A stretch of DNA of 6,811 bases from Nitrososphaerota archaeon. GTDB lineage: Archaea > Thermoproteota > Nitrososphaeria > Nitrososphaerales > JACPRH01. Below, piece by piece: positions 1-5,305 of the stretch (position 1 is the stretch's first letter; each line of letters begins with the position of its first letter). A program made the translations under genes and the position numbers. The DNA lies in NCBI GenBank assembly GCA_029460375.1, contig JARPAQ010000125.1, positions 1 through 6,811 of the forward strand, in the 5' to 3' direction. Under the pieces are notes generated by a model that was not told the origin of the DNA, made no database searches, and was given only the letters and a program-made list of their open reading frames with translations.

Positions 1-30
1 AGAAGATGACCTCTAGTCACGTGTTTTTGT

Positions 31-235
31 TTATCGTTTTCTGACTGAACTATGTTGCTCTAAGACGTGTCTTGGTATGTGGGGGAGATTCTGCTCTATG
101 TTTTGTAATGCGGGTTGTTTCGAGGGCTTGGGCTCTCGTGCATTTACTGCTCGCCTGAATTCAGAGACTACGTCACTGGGGGTATCTCTTCCTATCAACC
201 TTTTCAACCTCTTTCTCTACAAGAATATCTGACAT
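31..235 (-). pseudogene. Possible small protein gene interrupted by a +1 frame change
   Basis: An ATG at 235-233 opens the reading frame MSDILVEKEVEKVDRKRYPQ, which stops at 175-173. If one C of the run of five C residues (minus-strand sense) near 182 is skipped, translation passes into another frame and continues through SDVVSEFRRAVNAREPKP to a TAA at 33-31. The result would be a hydrophilic protein of about 67 residues, with a charged N-terminal half and a proline- and glutamine-rich C-terminal half. I do not recognise the family. Skipping a base on a CCC-C run matches a known kind of +1 slippery site, but a homopolymer sequencing error or a decayed gene is equally possible, and chance is not excluded. 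No ribosome binding site is visible. Confidence 0.22.
121..138. repeat. Short inverted repeat, 7-bp stem
   Basis: CGAGGGC, TTGG and GCTCTCG form a stem of seven pairs, including one G-T wobble, around a four-base loop when read on the plus strand. On the minus strand the wobble becomes an A-C mismatch, so the hairpin is weaker there. There is no T-tract after it. It may be a chance structure in the decayed region. Confidence 0.3.
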
Positions 236-451
236 CTTCGAAGTAGATTAGGACTAGTGTGTACCAAGTGGTGAATACAATAATGATCCTTATTCGTTAC
301 GAAGAATGTGGAGATATACCTGCATATGTAGTCTGATTTATTAAGAATTTCGCACCTTCGGTAAATAATTGTTGCCCTTGAACCTTTTATGAAAAAGCCT
401 TCACATCTGAATCTGGGTCGAGGGTTGAAAATATTCTTATTTCAGAATCAG

Positions 452-474
452 CGCCAAGAACATCAATTTTGGCG
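452..474. terminator. Stem-loop downstream of the operon, possible 3' end
   Basis: CGCCAA at 452-457 pairs with TTGGCG at 469-474. The stem can extend by a wobble and one A-T pair, leaving a loop of about seven bases. It lies about 60 bases past the stop codon of the last gene of the minus-strand operon, where an operon transcript would end. On the minus strand it is followed by A/T-rich sequence but not by a clear T-run, which is the usual archaeal termination signal. The terminator role is an inference from position. Confidence 0.25.
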
Positions 475-534
475 ATTTCTACCTTCGGCCCTTATTGCAT
501 CGAGGCTTTCATAAGTATTTCGGGGCGATGTGAG

Positions 535-735
535 CTACTCAAGTTTAGAGATTACCGCGATTAACCCAGATAATGTGAGTAGAACCGATATCAAGTAGAA
601 GACCGTCGCCACCTGAGTGATAAGCGGCGTTGTGGAGACAAACAATGCAAGCAGGATGCCTATGGCTACGAATACTACCCCTGCAAACCTTAGGAATATG
701 TTCAACCTCGCTTCGGTTGACTCTTCACTGCTCAA
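535..735 (-). CDS. Small two-helix membrane protein, unknown function
   Basis: This is a 66-residue protein of a family I do not recognise. A polar, acidic start (MSSEESTEAR) is followed by two hydrophobic segments at about residues 12-33 and 39-61, with a short turn (STTPLIT) between them and a short charged end. It is therefore predicted to be an integral membrane hairpin with both ends on the same side. The start is TTG at 735. No ATG or GTG is in frame, since a TGA lies three codons upstream, and a GTGA motif sits seven bases before the TTG. The gene begins 38 bases after the topo VI A stop in the same direction, so it is probably the last gene of that operon. Nothing in the sequence links it functionally to topoisomerase or ribosome assembly. 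It is likely a real gene because of its composition and placement. Confidence 0.6.
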   Translation of the reverse strand: MSSEESTEARLNIFLRFAGVVFVAIGILLALFVSTTPLITQVATVFYLISVLLTLSGLIAVISKLE

Positions 736-773
736 ATCATTTCACACGCTGAGACACAGGTTATTAATTCTTT

Positions 774-1880
774 CTAGAGGCTCTTCGCCGCCTCGAGCTT
801 CTCAGGAAGATACTTGTCAACTATAGCAGTCAACCCGTACTTCGCGAATGCTTCCAGCTCACTCTTCCGCTTTATCTTCAAGAAGACGTCGAGCTCCTTT
901 CGCCATATCCCTTTACGATACCTTGGATCCTTCTTCAACTCATGAAGCCGTTTGAAATCGTGGTCGGTAAGGGGGATGCTCGGCAGCTTATACCGCACTA
1001 TATCCGAGCCCCAGACACCTATCCACTTCCCTGAAGGAACAGTCAGGTCGCGAAGATGAGCAGCATTAGCCGAGCCAGACACTATGACCATAGCAATATG
1101 CTCCCCATAGACATCACCATCAGTCAAGATATACACAGGAAGACCCAGCTCCCGATTAAGCCTCTTCAACATAAACCGCGTCGAACGCGGAGGCTGACCC
1201 GCAGTATCGATAATGATAGCCTTATACTTATCATGAACCTTCTCTTCAACAAACCTTGTGAACAACCCACCCTTCTCAACTGCTATAACCATCTCGGCCG
1301 AGGTTTCCACCAGCTCAGCGGTGCTTAGACTAGGTCCGATAAGGTAGCCGTCTGGGTGTGACGCTAGGTTAAGCTTCTTCCCCTCATATCCAGGAACGGT
1401 GTATTCGATAGTTACATCACCGAATATCGCTGATCTCTCTTCAGGATAGATAGAGAAGTTTTCACGTGGCCTTGAAAACCTTGCCTCTAGATCCGTTATT
1501 ATATCGTCCGACTCCGGCTGATCTTTGAACTCTACGTTGTAAGCCTGAGCTGAATAGTATACGTCTCGAAGAGTGCTGGTCTTACCATTCTCCAAGAGCT
1601 TATCGACGAAGAACGCCAGCCAGACGAGGTGTGTGAACGGCCTGATATGCTTGATGTTCTGAGATGACCGAGTTACACTAGATTCCCCGAGTACATACTG
1701 CTTCAACACTTCATCATAGACCATATTCCTTACAGACCTGCGTGGAATAACCACGTCTGGGAAGACTCCCTCATTCATCTTGCGGTATATAGATTGGCCC
1801 AGCTCCTTCAGGAGCTTCTGGACATCTTCCTTCCTTGAGCTAGCCAAACTCCTCGAATGTTGTTTGCCTTTCAGCTTCAC
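774..1880 (-). CDS. top6A: DNA topoisomerase VI subunit A
   Basis: This is the catalytic subunit of the A2B2 type IIB topoisomerase, related to eukaryotic Spo11. It makes the transient double-strand break through a 5'-phosphotyrosine link so that another duplex can pass, which relaxes supercoils and decatenates chromosomes. The length of 368 residues is normal for the family. The N-terminal winged-helix domain holds the motif TLRDVYY, and by alignment with Spo11 (RDIFY) the catalytic residue is the second tyrosine, Tyr109. The Toprim domain shows its metal ligands: Glu202 in AVEKGG, then TDGDVYG with Asp254 and Asp256. Val replaces the Pro commonly seen after the second Asp. The C-terminus (ELEAFAKYGL...YLPEKL) matches archaeal homologues. 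The GTG start at 1880 has GGAG seven bases upstream. The gene overlaps the end of the B subunit by 41 bases, so translation is probably coupled to keep the subunits balanced. The identification is secure. Confidence 0.97.
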   Translation of the reverse strand: MKLKGKQHSRSLASSRKEDVQKLLKELGQSIYRKMNEGVFPDVVIPRRSVRNMVYDEVLKQYVLGESSVTRSSQNIKHIRPFTHLVWLAFFVDKLLENGKTSTLRDVYYSAQAYNVEFKDQPESDDIITDLEARFSRPRENFSIYPEERSAIFGDVTIEYTVPGYEGKKLNLASHPDGYLIGPSLSTAELVETSAEMVIAVEKGGLFTRFVEEKVHDKYKAIIIDTAGQPPRSTRFMLKRLNRELGLPVYILTDGDVYGEHIAMVIVSGSANAAHLRDLTVPSGKWIGVWGSDIVRYKLPSIPLTDHDFKRLHELKKDPRYRKGIWRKELDVFLKIKRKSELEAFAKYGLTAIVDKYLPEKLEAAKSL

Positions 1881-3456
1881 TCACCTTCTCCTTCTTCTTA
1901 ACCACACTGGGAACCACTTCAACCTTCTCCTTTTCCACAACTTCACCCTTCTTCCTAAGTAGACCCTGATAATTCGGGAGTTCCTTTTCATCTGCAAGAT
2001 CTGTTACAAACCGGGCTATCAGAGGAAAATACTTTTCATAGATACCCATCTTCCTCTGAACCATCGCTATAGAGCCTTTCCGTGAAAGGTAAATCTTCAG
2101 ACGCCTTAACGCATCTCTTACAGCGTTCTTGAGCTCACGTTCAAGCTCCGGCCTATCGGCAAGGTACTCCTTACCCACCGTCTTGTACGGAATCTTGGTG
2201 GAGCATACGTGTGTTATGATACCTACGGGGGCTTCGGGCCTGACATTGTAATGCTTCCAATCTATATCTTGGCCGACTACCTTCCAAGAGATATCACTGC
2301 CTTCATCGTACAGTAGAGGTATCCTATTTGCAAACCTGTATAAAGTAATCCCCGAAGGCAGAACCTTACCTCCGTAAGCGACACTCACCTCGACGACAAA
2401 CGGGAAGCCTGAATATGCTGAAGGAGGCCTTATAGAAGTGGCTACAAACTCGGGTTGAAGCTCCTTCTTGATCCCGGCTTCAAGTATCTCCTTTCCAAGA
2501 GGCGACAGACAGCTTGCGTCCGGCTTAAGAAAACCGTCGTAACGATGTAATGCATCTACAAGAGAGACTATCTGCCGATTAGTCAATGACTTGGGGTTTA
2601 ATTCTTCCTTTAACCCTGCGAATTCAAGGAATCTTCTTGTAATATTATCACCCAGTCTGTGGAAGTTCTTGCACATAAACTTCGAGAGAGTATCCTCCTT
2701 TGCGTCCTGCAGAAGCCTACGTAAAGCCTCTACATCTGTCCCGTATGGATGAGGCTTTGTCACTTTAGGAGGAGCGGGCATAGCATTCGTCGCCCTCTCA
2801 TAGAAGAACTGTCTTCCTAGAGCGTCGATTAACACTATGTTGGCGTACGGTGTAACGACTGCTGTCTGTTTAAAGTACTCTTGAATCTTGGATGAAGCTC
2901 GGAAAAAGTCTCCTTGCAAAGCCAGTTCTATAGATGTTCCTGTAACCCCTTCGGCGGGTATGGTCTCTTTACTCATGATGACCGGCGTATTATTGCGAAT
3001 ATCTATCCTCATCTCAAACTTGTAGGCCTTCCCTTCGCCGGTGGCGCTCACCACCTTTACAGGTCTGTTTGTAGTTATCTGCCCATATAGTATAGACATG
3101 GTGCCACCCATACCGAACATACCCCTAGCCTGCTTGAGCTTGAACTTACTCCCGAAGAAGACTCTCCCGAAGGCTTGAGGCACATACTTGGGATCAACAC
3201 CCGGACCATTATCCTGAACCTTCAAGATATACGGCTTGGGATCAGGCCGCCCCTTATCAGGATCCATCGGCGTTATCCTGACGAATACTTCTGGAAGCAC
3301 ACCCATGAGCTCGCAGGCATCTAGAGAATTCTCGACGAGTTCTCTTGTAGCTGAGTATAGTGCGCGGGTCGGGTTGCTGAAGCCAGCTAGGTCTCTATTT
3401 CTATAGAAGAATTCGCTGGGTGAAATCTCCGTGAAAGTTACTTGTTTTCTTACCGT
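1840..3456 (-). CDS. top6B: DNA topoisomerase VI subunit B, with probable non-canonical start
   Basis: This is the ATPase subunit of topo VI, a GHKL-fold protein. ATP-driven dimerisation of B opens and closes the gate cut by subunit A. Counting from the ACG at 3456 it has 538 residues. The N-terminal strap and SPSEFF...LAGF...RALY come first, then the N-box ELVENSLDA (Glu42, Asn43), DNGPG (82-86), the ATP-lid segment RGMFGMGG (111-118) and GTS (173-175). An H2TH-like region follows at about 250-320, then the transducer with STKIPYKTVGKE and its conserved lysines at about 425-429. A Lys/Glu-rich tail ends in QTTFEEFG. There is no Ig-like C-terminal domain. The first ATG (3306) would remove the N-box, so it cannot be the start. 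Upstream the frame stays open to 3477 with no ATG, GTG or TTG. I chose ACG because GGAGGAG lies seven bases before it. GTA at 3453 or ATT at 3426 are weaker options. The function is secure and the exact start is not. Confidence 0.93.
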   Translation of the reverse strand, partial: TVRKQVTFTEISPSEFFYRNRDLAGFSNPTRALYSATRELVENSLDACELMGVLPEVFVRITPMDPDKGRPDPKPYILKVQDNGPGVDPKYVPQAFGRVFFGSKFKLKQARGMFGMGGTMSILYGQITTNRPVKVVSATGEGKAYKFEMRIDIRNNTPVIMSKETIPAEGVTGTSIELALQGDFFRASSKIQEYFKQTAVVTPYANIVLIDALGRQFFYERATNAMPAPPKVTKPHPYGTDVEALRRLLQDAKEDTLSKFMCKNFHRLGDNITRRFLEFAGLKEELNPKSLTNRQIVSLVDALHRYDGFLKPDASCLSPLGKEILEAGIKKELQPEFVATSIRPPSAYSGFPFVVEVSVAYGGKVLPSGITLYRFANRIPLLYDEGSDISWKVVGQDIDWKHYNVRPEAPVGIITHVCSTKIPYKTVGKEYLADRPELERELKNAVRDALRRLKIYLSRKGSIAMVQRKMGIYEKYFPLIARFVTDLADEKELPNYQGLLRKKGEVVEKEKVEVVPSVVKKKEKVSEAERQTTFEEFG

Positions 3457-3460
3457 GTCC

Positions 3461-4018
3461 TTACTCCTCCCATAGTTTCAATCGATCGAGTTTCGCCTTG
3501 GTTCGAGCCTGTTGAAGCTTTTTGTAGACTGTTCGGTGGGCGCTTCCTGAAGCGAGCATCTTGACAGCGTCTCCTGCAGACTTTATTTCCTCACTGGTTC
3601 CTATTACAGCCGCTGTGTATCCGTATACGGATAGGTATCCTCCGCTCAACTCTTCTATGAGTTTCCTAGATTTGCCGTTGAGCCCTATTATTCGACCTCG
3701 TATCCGGGTTAAAGCACTTTTGGACTTACCCGCATAATCTCTTAAATCGATTACTTCTAGAATTATGTCGTCATCGAGTAGTTTGAATGCTCGTTCAGGT
3801 GAGAAGCCGCGTGATATGGCTGTAACTATGTTGATCGCCTTGAACGGCTCGGTTTTGCTGACATCGCCTTTGGTTGTTATGTTTACAATTCCTGTTTCGC
3901 TGTCGATAGTGAGGTTGACGAAGCATGTCTCTTCAACTTCGTTCTTGACGTTCCCTTCTTTACCCACTAGGACACCTATACGATCTTGAGGTATCCTGAC
4001 TACCTGTTCAAAACTTAT
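3461..4018 (-). CDS. Two-KH-domain RNA-binding protein, archaeal Pno1/Dim2-like, with probable non-canonical start
   Basis: This is an archaeal homologue of the small-subunit processing factor Pno1/Dim2 (Krr1-like KH family). In characterised relatives it binds near the 3' end of 16S/18S rRNA during 30S/40S maturation. Two KH domains are visible. The first begins QVVRIPQDRIGVLVGKEG, whose GKEG is the RNA-gripping GxxG loop. The second contains RIRGRIIGLNGKSRKLIEEL. The family's second GxxG-like loop is therefore present as GLNGKS. The protein ends in a basic helix (QQARTKAKLDRLKLWEE). The first ordinary start, GTG at 3967, falls inside the GxxG motif and would remove half of the first KH domain. 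The upstream frame has no ATG, GTG or TTG before a TGA at 4027-4025. I take ATA at 4018 (I/M-S-F-E-Q-V-V-R), six bases after GGTGA, giving 185 residues. It overlaps the RIO1 gene by 11 bases. A +1 frameshift from RIO1 is an alternative. Confidence 0.88.
   Translation of the reverse strand: MSFEQVVRIPQDRIGVLVGKEGNVKNEVEETCFVNLTIDSETGIVNITTKGDVSKTEPFKAINIVTAISRGFSPERAFKLLDDDIILEVIDLRDYAGKSKSALTRIRGRIIGLNGKSRKLIEELSGGYLSVYGYTAAVIGTSEEIKSAGDAVKMLASGSAHRTVYKKLQQARTKAKLDRLKLWEE
3463..3470 (-). promoter_or_regulatory. Shine-Dalgarno of topo VI B, inside the KH gene end
   Basis: The minus strand reads GGGAGGAG here, a close match to the archaeal anti-16S consensus GGAGGTGA. The motif forms the last codons of the KH gene (W-E-E, then TAA). 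It lies seven bases before an ACG triplet and ten before a GTA in the topo VI B frame, with no ordinary start codon at that distance. Its strength supports initiation here rather than at the internal ATG at 3306. Confidence 0.6.
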
Positions 4019-4805
4019 TTCCTTTCACCCGTTTCAGAGTCTCTTCAAGAGAGAGAACATCTACATTTCGTTTGCTGAAGAAACGGTTAATATTAGTTAT
4101 GTCTCTTATGAGGAAATCTTCAGCGTTTGGGTGTGCAAGATCAACTGCTGCGCCGAAGTCGAATAGGATCAGTTGTTTTTGGTATTTGAATATGTTATAT
4201 TCAGATAGATCCGCGTGGACCAGCCGTGCATTTCGATATAACTTGCGAACCATAGATAGCGTCTTGGTGTAATCTTGTTTGTTTACAGCGATTTCGCTGA
4301 GCAGCGGTGCGGACCTTCCTTCTTCACCTATGAACTTCATAACCAGCACATTCTTCTTCACGGTGTAAGGCTCAGGGCAAGGTACACCTGCGTTGTTTGC
4401 GGTCTTGAGGTTTCGGTACTCTTTTCTGGCCCAGAGGTTGACGAGGTTCTTGATACCTTTTTTGATCCTCTTGAACCTAGGGTCACCTATGATGTAGGGG
4501 AGGCGTCTTCTGAACTCTGCTGATACTGTTAGGTATATCTTGACTGCCACGTCTGAGCCGGTTTCCCGTACCCCCCAGTAGACCCGGGCTTCTTTGCCAG
4601 CGCTCACCACCCCATTGAGATACTTGAATATCTTTGAGTTCATCATACTGTGAAGGGTCATGAGAGTAGGTAGGTCGAAGACCTCTTCTAATACTTGGTA
4701 ATCTTCTGAGCGTTTAACAAGCATCCGGCTTTCTCTATCGTATCGTCTGAGCCGTCTTAACGCCTTCTCTACAGCTTTGTTGTCTACTTCTCCCAAGTCG
4801 CTCAT
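4008..4805 (-). CDS. rio1: RIO1-family atypical serine/threonine protein kinase
   Basis: This is a RIO-family ATPase/kinase that acts in a late step of small ribosomal subunit maturation, where it associates with pre-30S/40S particles. Counting from the ATG at 4805 there are 265 residues. The motifs are a flexible P-loop VVSAGKEARVY (about 66-76), the ATP-anchoring Lys in DVAVKIY (Lys89), Glu in ARKEYRNL (about 129), PCPEP and VLVMKFIG hinge-region motifs, the catalytic HADLSEYN (Asp199, Asn204), and the metal-binding DFG (Asp216) followed by HPNAEDFLIRD. In the DFGAAV segment Ala stands where RIO1 proteins commonly have Gln. The C-terminus is short, lacking the long tail of eukaryotic RIO1. 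The start is uncertain. TTG at 4826 is in frame and would add seven residues, with an AT-rich box about 25 bases upstream. I prefer the ATG, which has GTGA eight bases before it. The TGA stop overlaps the KH gene. The neighbours support a ribosome assembly role. Confidence 0.93.
   Translation of the reverse strand: MSDLGEVDNKAVEKALRRLRRYDRESRMLVKRSEDYQVLEEVFDLPTLMTLHSMMNSKIFKYLNGVVSAGKEARVYWGVRETGSDVAVKIYLTVSAEFRRRLPYIIGDPRFKRIKKGIKNLVNLWARKEYRNLKTANNAGVPCPEPYTVKKNVLVMKFIGEEGRSAPLLSEIAVNKQDYTKTLSMVRKLYRNARLVHADLSEYNIFKYQKQLILFDFGAAVDLAHPNAEDFLIRDITNINRFFSKRNVDVLSLEETLKRVKGNKF
4025..4029 (-). promoter_or_regulatory. Shine-Dalgarno-like GGTGA before the KH gene
   Basis: The minus strand reads GGTGA here, part of the GGAGGTGA archaeal consensus, inside the last codons of the RIO1 gene. 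Six bases downstream is an ATA triplet in the KH frame, where a normal gene would have its ATG. The motif helps decide the start because no standard start codon exists upstream of the KH domain in that frame. Confidence 0.45.
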
Positions 4806-4880
4806 ATGGTTGTCTTCACTGTCCAACTATCTTTGATTCAGCATCTGGATTTATCAGAGTTCAGGAGGTAGATATACATT

Positions 4881-5207
4881 TCAACTTTGGAATTTGTATA
4901 TCAGCAGGAAAGATGTTGATCCCACCTTCTTCACAGCCAGCCTAGATGCTAAGTTGGCCTGCAGCGTCTGTTCCACTATACGTGTACCCGCCAGATTCGC
5001 AACCTGACTTTTGCGAATCATCTTTAAAGCCTCTTCTAAGTTCACGTTATCCTCGCCGAAGTAGTCTGATGATATGCGCATCTCCAACTTATTATCCTTC
5101 ACAGTCTTTCCGAGCAGCTCCTCATCACAGATATTCACCATCAAAGTCCTATCCCGCTTTATCAGACGCGCTATATATCCACTGGCTGTCAAACAGACGC
5201 TCGCCAC
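4881..5207 (-). CDS. DUF424 family protein
   Basis: This 108-residue archaeal protein carries the signature NICDEELLGKTVKDNKLEMR, typical of the DUF424 family. It is followed by a helical part (VNLEEALKMIRKSQVANLAGTRIVEQTL rendered here as positions about 55-84) and a C-terminal segment with VGSTSFLLIYKF. The family occurs in archaea and often lies near translation genes. An RNA-binding or translation role is suspected, but I know of no proven activity. The first ten residues (MASVCLTASG) exceed the usual family start, which normally begins close to the Y-I-A-R strand. The GTG at 5207 is chosen because the next upstream ATG in the region (5225) runs into a stop after three codons. A TTAAAG box centred 25 bases upstream suggests a leaderless or nearly leaderless mRNA. 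It is the first gene of the minus-strand cluster. Confidence 0.85.
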   Translation of the reverse strand: MASVCLTASGYIARLIKRDRTLMVNICDEELLGKTVKDNKLEMRISSDYFGEDNVNLEEALKMIRKSQVANLAGTRIVEQTLQANLASRLAVKKVGSTSFLLIYKFQS

Positions 5208-5228
5208 CTAATAGTTAGAGACCCATGT

Positions 5229-5236
5229 CTTTAACC
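5229..5236 (-). promoter_or_regulatory. TATA-like box for the minus-strand operon
   Basis: The minus strand reads GGTTAAAG here. Its centre is about 25 bases upstream of the GTG start of the DUF424 gene, the expected distance between an archaeal TATA box and the transcription start of a leaderless mRNA. A second A/T-rich candidate, AGATATAC, lies about ten bases further upstream. Confidence 0.45.
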
Positions 5237-5249
5237 GTATATCTTACGG
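5235..5249. promoter_or_regulatory. Dyad CCGTA-N5-TACGG between divergent promoters
   Basis: The sequence CCGTATATCTTACGG has perfect five-base arms separated by five bases. It sits in the 98-base divergent intergenic region, touching the DUF424 operon TATA-like box and about 30 bases from the ahcY one. Its placement fits a dimeric regulator that could control either or both directions. No regulator gene is visible in the window. Confidence 0.35.
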
Positions 5250-5275
5250 GTTGTTTATTCAGGTTTTAAGCAAAA

Positions 5276-5284
5276 TGTATAAGG
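5276..5284 (+). promoter_or_regulatory. TATA-like box of ahcY
   Basis: TGTATAAGG is centred about 26 bases before the GTG start of ahcY. No Shine-Dalgarno motif precedes that GTG, so a leaderless transcript starting at or near the start codon is likely. TTTTAAG at 5263-5269 is a more distant alternative. Confidence 0.45.
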
Positions 5285-5305
5285 ATACTGAAAATATGCT
5301 GTGGC

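Larger units (their letters stand above)
1..534. other. Gene-poor region with decayed-looking minus-strand fragments
   Basis: No intact gene is recognisable in these 534 bases, which lie downstream of the minus-strand operon. Several overlapping minus-strand stretches read like protein but change frame. One is open for 34 codons at 491-390 and contains VEIAKIDVLGADSEIRIF. Another is open from 441 to 220 and contains FFIKGSRATIIYRR. After a TAG at 219-217 that second frame stays open again to a TAA at 33-31. None of these has a convincing start. I saw no tRNA or rRNA signature. The region could be non-coding spacer, the remains of one or two genes, or real small genes disrupted by base errors. 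Confidence 0.4.

Noticed and set aside
372..392. Minus-strand GGTTCAAGG resembling a tRNA T-loop
   Set aside because: The flanking bases do not form the T-stem, and no acceptor or anticodon arm is visible.
1056..1328. Plus-strand open frame inside topo VI A
   Set aside because: It is antisense to a gene with all catalytic motifs, and its translation is low in protein-like character.
3325..3350. Inverted repeat GAGAATTCTC / GAGTTCTC
   Set aside because: It lies inside the codons for the topo VI B N-box, so it is explained by protein coding.
3765..3989. Plus-strand open frame opposite the KH gene
   Set aside because: It is a shadow of the KH coding strand, serine- and threonine-rich, with no recognisable domain.
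4275..4523. Plus-strand open frame opposite RIO1, with several cysteines
   Set aside because: It is antisense to conserved RIO1 motifs, and the cysteines arise from reverse-strand codons.
4946..5218. Plus-strand open frame opposite DUF424
   Set aside because: Its proline- and serine-rich translation is antisense to the conserved DUF424 signature.
5250..5305. SAH or SAM riboswitch ahead of ahcY
   Set aside because: The leader is too short, the mRNA looks leaderless, and no such fold is evident.
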